Assembly (NCBI GenBank): GCA_030142905.1
Contig: JASJOG010000539.1
Location: forward strand, 1 to 64,000
Length of the DNA: 64,000 bases
Origin: Heliopora coerulea
Taxonomy: Eukaryota > Cnidaria > Anthozoa > Scleralcyonacea > Helioporidae
Direction: 5' to 3'
Shown one piece after another: positions 23,117 to 35,722 of this stretch. How positions within the stretch are numbered: position 1 is the first letter of the stretch; every line of letters starts with the position of its first letter. Below the pieces are notes generated by a model, which had not been told where the DNA came from, did not search any database, and saw only the letters and a list, made by a program, of their open reading frames with translations. The translations under genes were made by a program, and so were the position numbers.

Positions 23117-23474
23117 AGGTTAATAAGGAATTTGTTAAATGGCTTTTGGTTCCTTCCTTCATCGCTTTTAACGAACTTTTTAGTTGGTGAGTGACTTAGG
23201 TTTATTTGCTTGTTTTTACGCATTACTTCGTGTTTTTTTTTATCAATTCGTCTAGTTTTCTGCTTAAAATTACTTTTGAGAGGATTCTACAACTTTATTG
23301 GTAGTTTGTTATTGCAAATCTTTTGTAAAACGTAACCTGAATCTGGTTTGTTTGTATTCAAATCAACTTGGACATTTTTCCACCAAAACTTGCTTGTTTG
23401 TACGAAAAACTTATTGCACGACTAGGCAGCCAATCAGCGTGCGTCGTTTTGCTTACAGATCGGATAGCGAGCTC

Positions 23475-23735
23475 AGTCATATAATATATACATATATATA
23501 TAATATATATAATATATATATAATATATATAATATATATAATATATATATAATATATATATAATATATATATAATATATATATAATATATATAATATATA
23601 TCTATAATATATATCTATAATATATATAATTATATATAACATATATAATAATATAGTATATTATATTATATATATATATAAATGATATATATATAATATA
23701 TATATGATATGTATTAATAATGTACATCTTATATG
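23475..23735. repeat. (TATAATATA)n AT satellite tract
   Basis: About 260 bp of almost pure A/T with a period near 10-13 bp. Source of artificial Ile/Tyr open frames. Confidence 0.95.
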
Positions 23736-23862
23736 TAACATATGTAATGTGTGTGTACGTGTGCTTAAGAAAAGCGTTTTCGTTGGATGATAGATTATCA
23801 GTTACTTATTAATCCATTTACTTTATTTATTTATTTATTTATTTGTTTACTTACTTATTTAG

Positions 23863-23907
23863 GGAAGACGTGGAGACAAGGGAGGTGTAGGAGACACTGG
23901 GGAACCG
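23863..23907 (+). CDS. Collagen helix exon 25 (45 bp)
   Basis: Encodes GRRGDKGGVGDTGEP. The acceptor ttatttag follows a (TTTA)n tract; donor gtgaga. First part of the vertebrate exon 31 unit. The longest intron of the window (7365 bp) follows. Confidence 0.91.
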
Positions 23908-24125
23908 GTGAGAGCAAACTTTTTTGCCTCTTACTTCCATTTTCAAAACAATTTGACACTTGAACCCTACAAGATTGTACACTTAAGCGCCATACACGCA
24001 TACGTTCATACCTACATAAGTATGAAAGGACATGCGCATAATTATGTTAGTATATGCATAAGTACTTTGGTACGTGCGTACATACATACATGGGTTGTAG
24101 GTAACAGATACAACCTGTGCGGCCG

Positions 24126-24175
24126 ATCTGTATGGGATTTACAAGTGAGCCCTAGTAAATCTCATACAGACCGGA
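24126..24175. repeat. Hairpin in intron 25
   Basis: ctgtatgggatttac and gtaaatctcatacag are near-perfect inverted repeats around a 14-base spacer. Confidence 0.5.
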
Positions 24176-24199
24176 CGGTAATATTGTATCTTTCTTAAA

Positions 24200-25640
24200 A
24201 TACGAATCCATTTAAATGGTCATGTTTACCAGCTATTGTGAAGTTTAAGTAAAATTTTAACATTGAAAATGGAAGGGAAAAGTTCCTAATTCTAATTAAT
24301 ATTCTGTATCCGATTTACAGCGTACTAATTAGGAGCCAATTTCTTTTGTGTTTTCTTCGTGAATTATTTAGGAGTTTTTTAAGAATAAACACAATGGTAT
24401 GCGGAAAACGTGTACACTTAGGGATAAACGTCGTTAATAAGCTTTGCCGATTGACTGAGTACACCGAAAAAACCCAAACAAACATGAAGTTAATTTGAAC
24501 TGCTGTCTCAACTACAGTGCCCGAGGCAGGACTGATGCAGCGCTAACCAACTGATTGCAGCTATTGATTGGCTTGTCAGCACTACATCAAATCGATATGA
24601 TTGAACGATACATGCATGTTCTCCACAGAACTTTTGCAGTCTGTAAGAACAAATGCAACAAAGGAACAGTATTGAGAGAATATCCTGACGTATGTTGGTA
24701 TTAATTCTGTACGCTTAACGCCTGCTCATTTCGACACATTTTGACATCGATGCTGTATGTAGACGATGTTGTCATAGACTAAACACTTTAACCATCATTT
24801 AATCATCAGCGGTTGCTATAATTTTTATAGCAATCCTGATATGAAATCCGTTACAGAGCACATGTGTATTGCGTATGCAGGTGGTTGATTAAGTGCAAGA
24901 ATATGATTGGGACCTCACTTTCCGACACCCCTTGTGCTCGCCAGTGTACCTCTGACCTATATAAAAATCGATCGCTTGAGGACTCCAAAAATGTGTTCAG
25001 AAATGACGGCTTCATTCATGGGCCCTTGTGTTCATGGTAACGACCACTGACAAAAATTGCTGTCTCAGTTTATCAACGACCAATCAAACGTCATAAAACG
25101 TTCTCCGAAACGGTCCATTTTACTCCGTTTTACGAAACTAAGCACTGTTACGTTAATCACATGAAAGCACTTCAAAACTAAACCAGTGTTTGAGAAAAAT
25201 TTTCCTGGTTTTCAACTCTTAAGATACGTTCTGGCCACTAGAATTGCGTAGTTTATTGTCGTTTTGATGAGAAACTCGCACGGTTTTTACCAGATCATCC
25301 GTCACAGATATATTACTTCGTTTCGTTAAATCTGAGAAGGCAAAGTCTAAATTATGCCATAGTAGTGCAACACATTTTAATTCATGACCTAATGACTTAA
25401 ACATCTTAAAAAAACCATTCTGTTGCTTGCTTTTAAAATTAAGCTTAAGAAATTATTCATGAATCTAAATCATAAGGTAGACCATCTTCGTTATTTTTCT
25501 TGGGTATTCTACGAGCTTGTAGTTAAATATATCTTTTATACTTCCTGATTTCTTTCACCCTTCTTCCAGGTGGAAAGTGATAATGTACACATTTTTGAAA
25601 TAAAGATTTTTGTTATTTATTACTATTATTGTTATTACAC
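24200..25640. other. Intron 25, first part, nothing firm
   Basis: No exon with Gly-X-Y, no recognisable retroelement frame and no clear palindrome. The exon-size pattern also predicts no exon here. Confidence 0.5.
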
Positions 25641-25644
25641 TTTT

Positions 25645-26090
25645 CGCTGTTCATTACCAGAAAATATTTCTTTCAACTCTTGATTGATTTCCTTCAATCT
25701 CTCTTCGCATTTCCTCCTTTTACATTCTTCCGTGGTTTCCACCGTGCTATCAATGCCATATCTGGCAGCCATCAAAAGTTTCTCTCAACATAATTTGTTA
25801 GACCTAATGTCGCTCTTGGTCTACAGCGTCCTCGACGGAATTAAGGCCCGGTCCACCTACTTTTCTGCGGAAATAGAACCTTACCACACTATCTCAGGGG
25901 TGTAGTGAGTTGTACATAGTCAAATACTTTCTGGTTCTTCTGTCAAGCCCTCTCAATTCTTCTCTTGTCCAACATAGGAAAACAGCAGAATACCTCAATA
26001 ATGATATAGTCTATTTTTTGATAGCAGTTACAACATTGGCCCCTCTTAACTACGACTGTAGCAACTTTCTCACAAGTTTTATTATTATTA
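25645..26090 (-). pseudogene. Non-LTR retrotransposon relic (after the RT domain)
   Basis: With frame breaks the - strand reads pieces such as WTREELRGLDRRTRKYLT followed by LHP, then GGPGLNSVEDAVDQE. This is the segment after the RT active site in R2-like and related elements (compare MHHPKSDVDCLYLPR in the element at 27.4-28.5 kb). Stops and shifts show it is dead. Confidence 0.5.
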
Positions 26091-26125
26091 TATCATTTTT
26101 ATGTAATATTTCAAGTACGAGTAGG

Positions 26126-26236
26126 TGTTCTTCCTCCGATTTCTAGATACCGAGAAACGAGTTGAAAAACGAGGCGAAGCCGAGTTTTTTTTAACAAGTT
26201 TCGAGGTATCTAGAAATCGGAGGAAGAACACTAAAC
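26126..26236. repeat. Hairpin with 27-bp arms
   Basis: gtgttcttcctccgatttct (26126) and agaaatcggaggaagaacac are exact inverted repeats. A third partial word, cttcctccgatttcta, follows at 26318. Confidence 0.65.
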
Positions 26237-26395
26237 GAGTGTTTGAAATTACTTCTCAAACGAACCAGTATTTTAGGCGAAAATCCAGCCGAAAGTTGGA
26301 AAAATTCAGCTGTAATCTTCCTCCGATTTCTAAATACTGATTAATTATGTATTTCTTTTGTTTTTTCTATGTGAATTATTAATGAGTTTGAGAAT

Positions 26396-27240
26396 ATTAT
26401 TTCTATTACAACTCGCACACCACCCAACTAAGGACAGTGTAAGGGTCTCAGTCTGCTACTGGCTTCCAGCATATCCCTCCAGGTAAGGCCGCAACAGCCA
26501 TTTCACATTTCAGAGAACTTGTGGGGAAAGGAAATTTTACCATTAAAATGGATTTTAAGAAACACCCACAAGGCCAGCCCTTACTCGCCCAACTTATCCA
26601 GTCAGGAAGGAGTAAGAAATGTACAGCCCTCTAAAGTCACTGAAAGTAATCCCCGATGCGAATGTCCAGTTTGATCTTAACAGTACTCAGTTGCACTTCC
26701 AACCAGTTGAGGTCAGTTTAGGCGTGCCACTGCAATGGTTAAGTCTGAATATTGTTTTATTCTTAGACTAGTGCAGATCTGTTTCAGCAGTTAAGGCTGG
26801 TTTATCCTCAACCAACTGAGGTCAGGGGCATCAGCCTGCTGTACAGATTTTCGTCTAGTCCTTGGGCTAACAGGGCAGGTTTGCCAACACCTGAAAGTAG
26901 TGTACTTGCAGCTGCCAGCCCATTAAGGCAAGCTGAGGCGTTCGGCTACCTGTCTACCCAGCTGGCAAGGCAGGGGCGCCACTCCTTATGTCATCTCATC
27001 GAAACCTGCTCGTTTTATGGAGGTCACTGGCTCCGAATCAATATCCTGCCTACCTACATCTGGTTTTATGTCAAAGTTTCCTTCTCCTAGATAAGTTGCT
27101 AACCAACACTAAAGGGTCTTGTCTACCCTTGGCTAAGGGGTTGCTGTCACTTGCCAAAGGTGCCACCTGGACTCTGGTGGGCGGGAGCGTACACGTTCCG
27201 GTAGTAGGCTGAAGCTGTACTTGTCCTACTCCACTGTCCC
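26396..27240. repeat. 850-bp interspersed repeat, copy 1
   Basis: From attacaactcgcacaccacc to ctactccactgtccctatta. Nearly the same sequence lies at 44848-45680, and a diverged piece at 44240-44560. Both main copies sit next to ATT-rich tracts. No conserved protein frame is evident; I cannot name the family. Confidence 0.7.
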
Positions 27241-27381
27241 TATTATCTTTATTATTGGTATTTTTATTTCTTAATGATTGGCATTTGATACTACCACTTG
27301 CCGGGTCATAACCAGTAACCTAGGGCAAGTGGAGGTTGGCAATGTTGGTGCTTCTACTTTTTCCATACACACACGATCGTT

Positions 27382-28467
27382 CTAAATGGATAGAGCTCTT
27401 CGTAATATATGGGCTGTGCTTGTGAGAACAAAGATCCCCTGTAGGGACGGATTTCCAGGGATGTTGTCTAAATGACTTTGGCAGCCCTTCTTAATCATAC
27501 CCAATGCTCCTATTATAACGGGGACCGTTTTTGTTTTCATGTGCCACATTTTTTCTATTTCTATTTCCAGGTCTTTGTACTTGCTCAACTTTTCAAATTC
27601 CTTATTTGATATATTCACGTCAGATGGTACACTCATATCGATCAGCCTACAAGTCTTTGCTTTTTTATCTTTGATAATGATGTCTGGTCTGTCTGCTTGT
27701 ATTGTTCTGTCTGTACATACCGTAAAATCCCATAGAATAGTTACATTTTCCCCTTCTACCACTGGTTCCGGGTGATGTTCGATTTGATAATGATGACATA
27801 TTTTCCAATGCTGATATTGCCCTAATCGATCATGACGATTTTTATATTCATTGTGTGTGAGAATTGGGCATCCAGATGCTAGATGGTCTACAGTTTCAAT
27901 AAATTGGTCACAAAATTTGCACTTGGGGTCTGCACCGTTATTCAAGATACTGGCTTGGTAATTTGGAGTAAATAGGCTCTGGTCTTGTGCAACCAAGATG
28001 AAACCTTCTGTTTCCCCTGTTAGTCTAGAGCTCCTCAGCCATTGATGAGTTGCCTTCTGATCTACATCAGCTTCTCTGCTTCGGAGAAAGAACTGTCTGT
28101 GGAGGGGCTTCTGGCTCCATCTGTCTTCTATTTGTTTTTGGCCTGCTTTCTTTATCTGTTTTTTGATTTTCTTTGCTGCTTCTGTTGCGTTGTCTTCCGT
28201 TTGTACGTTATTTTCAAGGCTTTGTCCCACTTCCCTAGCGAATTTACATGCTTCTTTTACAATGGAGTGCAATTTCTTGCTGTATTCATGGTCATATACG
28301 AGTTGTATCATCCAGTCTTGTGTGACATTAAGATACTTGAAAAGACCTATTGTTGATGTCTTGTATGATAGTTCTAATTGTATCATTCCCCTACCCCGAC
28401 TACTTCTTGGTAGATACAGGCAGTCTACGTCTGATTTGGGGTGGTGCATTCTATTGCAAGTAAGCAT
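27382..28467 (-). pseudogene. R2-like element C-terminus: zinc knuckle and restriction-like endonuclease
   Basis: 361-residue open frame. Around residues 183-200 the string CKFCDQFIETVDHLASGC fits a CCHC knuckle (C-x2-C-x8-H-x4-C). Around 255-280, RPDIIIKD followed by CRLIDMSVPSD resembles the PD-(D/E)XK endonuclease of R2-type elements, which nicks the target for target-primed reverse transcription. The C-terminus (GALGMIKKG ... AHILRRALS) is typical of this group. The frame itself is intact but is split from the RT by a frameshift near 28425-28467. Confidence 0.7.
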
Positions 28468-29102
28468 CTTTCGTATTTTCGTATTTTCGTATCAATCTTT
28501 TTGATATCATTCAAATTCCAATTTATTACATTAAAACTATAGGTCACTACTGGAATGGCAAGGGTGTTAATTGCCTTTATCCGGTTCTTTGAATTTAGTT
28601 CAGTTCTCATTATGGCTCTCACTCGGCGTATACATTTTTTCCTAATTTTCTCTTTCATTTTTGCGTGCTGTATTCCATTACCTTCGTTCACTCCAAGGTA
28701 TGTACCTTCCTGATCGAGTTCCTTAATTACCGTATCAAGCTCCAGGATGATATTCTCACTATCTAGAAGCTTTCCTCGTTTAAACGTTGCCTTAGCGCAT
28801 TTGTCTAGCCCAAATTGCATGCCTATATCATCACTGAAGCTTTTTACAGTTTTTAAGAGTCCTTCCAATTCTTCATCATTTCTCGCATACAGTTTTAGAT
28901 CATCCGTCTAGAACAGATGACTTATCTTCTGTTCTTTGATCTTATATCCATACACTGTAGCGTTTAATAAGGATGACAGAGGAATCAGTGCTATACAGAA
29001 GAGCAAAGGAGACAGAGAGTCTTCCTGGAAAACACCGCATTTAATTATATTTTTAATTAGCTTTGAATGGGAAAGGAACAAGTCTGTTTTCCATAGTTTC
29101 AT
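28425..29102 (-). pseudogene. R2-like element reverse transcriptase core, with internal stop
   Basis: Reads GVFQEDSLSPLLFCIAL (the usual motif has G where E stands) and, just before a TDDLKLYA block at the catalytic aspartates, a TAG stop at 28908-28910. The two halves stay in the same frame. Past the active site come KCAKATFKRGKLL and a TYLGVNEG block typical of RT thumbs. Non-functional. Confidence 0.7.
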
Positions 29103-30022
29103 GTTAGGTTTTAGGAGGTGACCCCCATTTATGGGACTTACTTAATGCATTTTTTATTTCTCGAACAGTAATGCTTTGCCATTCTTGTTTCTCAATACCA
29201 CCCGTGGTTTGTTCCTGGTCTTTAATCCATTGCGCAGTTTCGTCATGTCCTTTAAAATTTTCCCAGATTTTATTCCAAAATGTCCTTACTTCATCTTCTG
29301 TTGGTACTTTATCTACTGTAATGGCTTCTTTGCTAATTTCTCGATAAAACTTTTTTGTATCGGTTTCAAATATTTTATTGTTTCTGTAGAATTTAGTGTG
29401 TTTTTGGAAACGACGAAGGCGTTGCGCTTTAACTTGAATCTTCTATTTCAGCTTTTCCTTGATAGAGGGTATTTGGTCTTTGTTCTCCAATTTATATTTT
29501 CTTTTTACTTTACAGGCTTTTCCAGTTCTTACATCCTTATTCTTTTGCAGTTCTTCCAATATAGATATTTCACTCCTCATTGTCTCAATTTACTTTTCTA
29601 TTTTTAACTTCCATCTAGGTTTTTTGTGTAGTGTAAGCCAAGGTTTCTTTTTCTTACATTTAATTCCACATTTTGACTGGAGAACTTTAGCTGTTGCATA
29701 TATCAGTTGGTTTAGTTCAGTTAGGTCAGGTGTTTTTAATTTACAAATGTCTTTTAGAGCTGTATTACCAATCTGTAGAGTATCTTTCATCTCCCAAAGC
29801 TCTAATTTCATCCATATGTTCCTCTATGAACGCTGTGATATCAGGCTGGTCTTCATTTTCTACATGTACAGCTTGTGTGTCTTCCACTGAGTTCTCACCG
29901 TTATTCTCGATGTCAGTCTGCTTCATTTCTATTCTTTCATCATCTACATTTCCCATTCTTTCATCTTCCGTAAATCCTATCTGGCTCTCATCGTTATTTA
30001 TTTCTTCCTATCTAATGTCATT

Positions 30023-30520
30023 TTAAACTTTCAATTTTATTTCATTGAGCTCTGCATCAGTAAGGTGTTTTTTGTTCATAATGTATCGTCTAACATTTGC
30101 AACTTTGTTTGCATCTAAGTACTCTCTTATATCCTTGTTTCTATTTCTCCACACATTATAAGTATCTTCAGTATGGTTTTTCTGTGGTTTCTGAAGTGAA
30201 AAGTAGAAACAGTACATTACCTCTCTGTACTCCTCCCTAGTCCAATTGATGTATTTAGTTTTTCTTCGGTTTCTAGATGATGTTGGTGATCCTGGGGGGC
30301 CAGAGGTAGGGTTCCCCCCGTTTTGGTGACCATCCAGGTCTGAGGAGAAGGTTGACGCGCACCTTGGTAATCCGCGTGATGGGCGATGCGGCATGATTTT
30401 CGTCTGGTTTGCATTTTCATTAAGTTGAAAGTTTGGTTTGGTTCGTGCAGCTTTCCTCTCGGTTTTATCGGGCGACCTTCTCTTCAATCTATCTGGCTTG
30501 GGTGGCCTTGCCAGGAGCAT
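30023..30520 (-). pseudogene. R2-like element N-terminal segment
   Basis: 165-residue open frame, basic and Pro/Ser-rich in the first half, then YINWTREEYREVMYCFYFSL and a NVWRNRN block. Its link to the RT is inferred from order and strand. Antisense to it, a chance GDPGGP-like string appears on +. Confidence 0.5.
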
Positions 30521-30539
30521 TTGCTCCCGCCAGCATAGC

Positions 30540-30950
30540 TTTTAGAATCATAAAGGTATGCAAGGTCTTCCAACACGACATGGTGATAGCCGGACTTATG
30601 GTAACTTTCTTCGTAATACCAACACTAGGAAGGTTACCAACCAAGGTTGACGAGCCCTTCCCGCCCGGGTTTTGTAATCAGAGTGATCCTTCTCCTAGGT
30701 GGACTACTAACCAAACTGACGAGTTCCACTTACCCGAAGCGTCTGGTTTCAAGGCGCCAGATATTTGCCTTCGGCCCCTTCTCCTGTCAGTTCCAAATGG
30801 TTCCTGCCACGTGAAGGCCAGGAGCTGGGCTTTGTTGTCTGAAGCTTTTAGAGACGCTCGCTATTAGGGTATTTTATAGAACTGAGAGAGCTTATCCTCT
30901 CAGCCCACCCTAGCATAGACAACTTTAGGAACCTTATTATTATTATTTTA
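30540..30950. repeat. Non-coding end block of the retroelement, ATT tail
   Basis: Contains aggttaccaaccaaggttga, related to the 8.1-kb and 27.1-kb repeats, and ends in (TTA)n at 30936-30960. Probably the 5' untranslated part of the - strand element. Confidence 0.4.
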
Positions 30951-31272
30951 TTATTATTAATACTTCTTAAACTCAAATACTTCTTAAACTCATGTTCGTT
31001 AATTAACTGTAACCAAAGGTGCAAAGAAATGAAAAAAGTCTTGATGAAGGTAAATGTTGAAAAAAAATAATTACCTAATGGACACATAAACCTTCCACAA
31101 TTCTGTTGAAAACACAGATCAGTGATCGCTGCCATTAGCAGAAAAGCCCTTAAATTTCATTGCTAACGCCGTCCTTTTAGGGGTACCTCTCGCAACTCAA
31201 ACTTAATGGAGCCACACAGTGGCTCCATTACGTAAAGTAGTTGTAAACTAACTGATAGTATGAATTACCTAG

Positions 31273-31326
31273 GGATTTGAGGGAACCTCTGGAATGCCTG
31301 GGGAACAAGGAAAAACCGGACTTTTC
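31273..31326 (+). CDS. Collagen helix exon 26 (54 bp)
   Basis: Encodes GFEGTSGMPGEQGKTGLF. Acceptor attacctag, donor gtaagt. Completes the 45+54 of vertebrate exon 31 across the 7.4-kb intron, so no exon appears to be missing inside that intron. Confidence 0.92.
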
Positions 31327-31765
31327 GTAAGTATGACACCATGGACTTATAAACATCCCCGAAAGCAGAGGGAGGTTTGATGAAGTGCCGAGAACGTTAG
31401 CTTGAGGGGACATTTAATCACTCATTTCCCTACATGTATTAGTTTGTAATACCATGATGATCGACGAAATTTACTTGGTATTCTTTGAAGTTCTTTTTGG
31501 GATGTTAGTAGTGTTCATGGTGGGTACCAGCACTTGTATTAATTGAGTTGTTCAATACTTAAATTTAAAACTGTTATTTGATATTCGCTCATGTATGTTA
31601 ATGAGGGAAAATTCGAAATTTTCCCTCTTTTGAGGGAAAATTAGTGAAAGTATGCATGCTGATGAGGGAATTTAGGGATTAAATCTCCCCCTAAGAACAA
31701 TAGAAACGGAGGTCATCATGGTATTATTATATTTAATCACCGTTCTACTTTTATTAATCAAGGTT

Positions 31766-31855
31766 TAACCCTTTCCTAACCGAGAAGTCTCCCTTGACGA
31801 GTAAAATCGTCTGGCGTTAGCCAGAGTAAAATTAAAAAGTCGGGTACGGACCGAG
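31766..31855. repeat. Short hairpin repeat, copy 2
   Basis: aaccctttcctaaccgagaa ... ctggcgttagccagagtaaa ... gtcgggtacggaccg. Same family as 9720-9776 and 36407-36505. Confidence 0.55.
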
Positions 31856-32084
31856 CAATATCTCTCATCATTAGTGGCAATGCATTAAACTTCTGAAAAT
31901 TCCGAGAGTGGAAAAACATTTTGATATGTCCTTCACGTGTTTCTGATACTTGGAACAACTTGACGTTTTTGGATAAATGAGAATTCAAATACTTTTAATT
32001 TAATGTTTGGCTTATGGGTTGGCCTAACCATGCATGCTAAGTCGTATTTATCTTGCTTAGGTAAAGTTTTCATTTTCGTTTTAG

Positions 32085-32138
32085 GGACCTCAAGGTCCCG
32101 CGGGATTTCAAGGATCTCCGGGCACATCTGGCATTGGG
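32085..32138 (+). CDS. Collagen helix exon 27 (54 bp)
   Basis: Encodes GPQGPAGFQGSPGTSGIG. Acceptor cgttttag, donor gtaagt. First half of the vertebrate exon 32 unit. The last triplet, GIG, has Gly in Y, a flexible spot. Confidence 0.92.
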
Positions 32139-35100
32139 GTAAGTAAGTGTTTGTGAAATATGCGCCGTTTAATTTCTCTTTATTCATTTAACTAAATATA
32201 AAGTGTGTTAATTGCACCTATACAAAAATAGCCTCGAGGATAATTTGTTAATAAGGCTGGCTTAAAAGACTTGTTGAAGTGGTTGGATGGACTTAGTCTG
32301 TCCCTAACATCACTGAATTTTTATTTATTATTTATAAATGCTTTTCTACGGAAGCCCTTCAGAACTCATAGGTGTCTGTCTTTCAAGGGTCCGTACCCTG
32401 AATTGTGAATCCTAATCTAGTAACTTTAACAAGCTATTACAACTATTAGGAAATTACTTATAACTTTACTAATCTCAAAAGTTCTACACTAATTAAAAAT
32501 GTTAAAAACTGGCATAAGTGTTGTTGCGTCTAATTTGTACAATATAATATTTACATTTAACCTGTAAGGATCGTCTTTTCCCTATACATAACTTTAAATT
32601 GCTTAACCGTTATTTCGTTCGCTTTAGCATGCGATGATAAATTATTCCAGCATTTTGTTCCAGTGTAACTAATTACATTTAACGTGATGCTGTTAACTAA
32701 CTGCTAACTAACTGTTACCTAACTGCTGCTAATGCTGTTCTTTAAGAAACTTGGTTTTGGCTTATCAATCGGTAACTATTGTTATTGCTACGAAGTTGGT
32801 ATTCTGTTTTATTAGATAGCTTAAATAAATTTAAGCAAGATTTTATTTGGGACTTGTGTGACTGATACCGAGTGGTTATGTGATAAGATAGGCTCCGTAC
32901 GTTAAAGAAAGAAAAACTTGTTTTTGGTGATGTCCAAGACATGCTTGAACAAACTATTTTATTATTCGCTCTTTTAGTAATCGAATTATTCAGGATTTAT
33001 TAATAACAATTTTTTTGTATTAATTGCTACATTAATAACTGAATTACTAATATCTATTAATAATGAATTATTTTATTAATCGCTTTATTAATGACTGAAA
33101 CTGTTTATGTCACGTGATGCTGCAGACATCTACAGCTTGGATGTATTTAAAATTGACAATCGAAAAATAAATTTAAAATCTTAGTTGTTCCCATTCTTTT
33201 TTCTTTTTGCTTCTTTTGTATTGGTGACTTTATTAACAATTACGATCATGGTTAAATTATGAACCATATGGATCCCTACTCTAATTTATTAGCCAGTATT
33301 TTCGCATGGTGTTTCTTGACATGGAAATTTGATTTAGTTTATTTTTTTGGAATGAGTCGAGAAGTTTTTACTCAGCACACACTGTGAGTCGGTTAACTTA
33401 CTTTTCATTACTTTAGTTCATAAATTTCAATGCTTCAATGCTCATGTATCATTTACAAAACATGCATATCTAGTAGGTAAAAGCATGAAAACGCACTAAA
33501 CTTTCAGAACCCGCCTGACTACTTGTTCAACATCCATGGTACTCTTTAACTTCTAAAGCCATTACTTTGGAACGAAAGACGTATAATCGAAGCCCATCTC
33601 ATATCCAAAATACCATTCCATCCTCAACAAATTAGTCCAAATTTTTCCATTGTCTTTGTTTCTTTTGGGAGTGACGCGAATGTTCCATTTAATATAGAAG
33701 TCATGCATGTTTTCCACTAATTTTAATTTTATTACCTAAAGATAACACCAGCGACAGAACACCTTGGGAGGGTTTTATTACAACTTTTGTCTTATTCAAA
33801 TTGTGTCCTCTTTCCCTCTCCGCCCCTCCTTGCTGAATGTTGAATAGAACTACCAGGGGCATGTTGAACATAAAATAGAGTCACCAACATTGATTCGGAC
33901 TGGGGAAACTAAGTAGAAAAAATTCTATAGTCCATCAAGAACTGTCTCGGGAGTTATGTCACTGACTATATTTCCGAAACTTTCATTTAACTTATTGTAC
34001 TTTCAACTCTTTTAACTTTTTAATCTTGAACTATGCGTATTCGACTAGTCATCTAAATAGATGTAGAAGGACTATAGTTCGCTCTCAAAGTTGACATTTT
34101 GGCCCAAATTTATCCTGCTGAGGAGAAGTCTTTTTGCTTGGTTGCTTGGTCAACAATCTGGTTTGAAACGTGAGGTAACTTTCATGTCAATTATGGAGGA
34201 CTGTTAGTATCACTAAAGTTCCAGTACGATAACAAGATTTAGGTATTCTACTGTGAGAATTCTGGTAGTTATTTCCCGTATTGACCTTAAGACTGAATTG
34301 AGGAACTACGGCAACGAATTTGTTCAAATGAAGTTTTTTCTTTGAAGAAGAAATACACAACAAAATAATCAAATATACTTCTTCATATACATTTTTACAA
34401 AGTTTTACAAAGGAAATTATAAAAAATGAATGGCTTGGTTTTCGGACCGTGAAGTTTGGAAAAGAACAAGCACCTGTGGCTGGAAAAATTGATGTAACGA
34501 CACACGTTTTTGAGCATGCGTATTGCAAACTATTAATCCTGATTGCCGATCTGCCAAAGAGCGTCCTACAACGGTGCTTTTGTGAAGTAGTAATTTAAAA
34601 TGCTAGATGAGATTGGGCACATTAGCAAGGCCAAAGTTTACGTTATCATCTGATGCCAAAGGTTGAGGCGGATAACACAATTGGAAGCTTCGATAATTCT
34701 TGCTATCTCCCGAAAAACGAATTCAATAATTGTTTTATGCAATTATAAGGCTAGAAGTGCTCGTAAATGTTGAAAACTAAGAAGCAGGATATGCAGTGAC
34801 ACATTTGTAAACAACTTTAATATCAGCCGTGCGAACTGAAAGATTATTCAAACGTTAACGTCAAATATTAATTGTAAAATACTCAGACTGGAAAGAATTG
34901 TTTGCCAAAATGATAGTATTTCTCCATGCAAGAACCAATGCCTGAATGACATAATGATTCAGTGCTGTGAAAATTAACAGTCCATTTGTGGTGAACGAAA
35001 GTGGAGAAATCATCAGAACTATGTAATAATGCATGTTCAAAAACTCTGTTTTCTAAAATTTTAAGATTAAAAGTGGAGTAGGTATTAATATTAGAAAGAA

Positions 35101-35668
35101 GAAAAGAATTTGTGAAATTTTTCATCTGTAATTCTTTAAAAGCAGTGGAATTTATTTGAAATTGCTCTCTGTCTTAGTTTAAATTGCGCCGTACCAAACT
35201 TTGAAATCTTTGTCTAATTGGTCGGCAAAACAATAGAATATCTTTTTAAGTCATTACCGACTCTGCCAATGTAGCTAGTGGAAATCTATAAAAACAGAAT
35301 CTCAGCTGAAATTTTACTGCTTTGTTATTAACAAAGAAACCATGAAATTTATCAACTGATCGTTCTTGCATTTTTAAGTAATGTTGAAAAACGAACTCGG
35401 CTTTTATCTAGTGTTTTAAATCCGACAAAGCATGTCCTGGGAATTTTTAAATGACTTTAAAGCAAGCCCCTTAAAACGCTAACTCGTGAAGGAAAATTGA
35501 AAATTAATGTTTCTAAACTGAAAAAATCTGAATAGAAAAATAAACGCGTTTTTATCACATTTAAATACACGACACGTTTATGATTTTCCTTTGTATTTTC
35601 CTCATGACTTGTTGATGAGTTTTGTAATGAGTTCTAGTGATTTTATCTCAGTTCTCTTTTCTTTGTAG
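32139..35668. other. Intron 27 (3.5 kb), nothing recognised
   Basis: AT-rich, with ttaataa-rich stretches at 32990-33090. No Gly-X-Y exon, retroelement motif or strong palindrome found on either strand. Confidence 0.5.
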
Positions 35669-35722
35669 GGAACAGGCGGAAATGTAGGAATAACGGGACT
35701 ACCTGGGAAAAAGGGCGATAGG
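35669..35722 (+). CDS. Collagen helix exon 28 (54 bp)
   Basis: Encodes GTGGNVGITGLPGKKGDR. Acceptor tctttgtag, donor gtaaat. Starts with GTG directly after GIG of exon 27, making a locally Gly-rich stretch. Confidence 0.92.

Larger units (their letters stand above)
27241..30530 (-). mobile_element. R2-like non-LTR retrotransposon, decayed
   Basis: Several - strand frames in order form one element: an N-terminal segment (30023-30520), middle pieces (29590-29956), RT motifs (28425-29102) and a C-terminal segment (27382-28467). Frameshifts and at least one stop in the RT core show it is dead. Upstream at 30540-30935 lies a non-coding block that ends in ATT repeats. It inserted into intron 25 opposite to the host gene. 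Confidence 0.7.

Noticed and set aside
25571..25600. Possible exon after cttccag in intron 25
   Set aside because: Reads Val-Glu-Ser rather than Gly-led triplets and lacks a donor at a 54- or 45-bp distance.
30280..30315. Gly-X-Y-like string (GDPGGP) on + followed by gtaggg
   Set aside because: Does not begin with Gly after an AG, is not 45 or 54 bp, lies antisense to the retroelement N-terminal frame, and the exon-size pattern needs no exon between 25 and 26.
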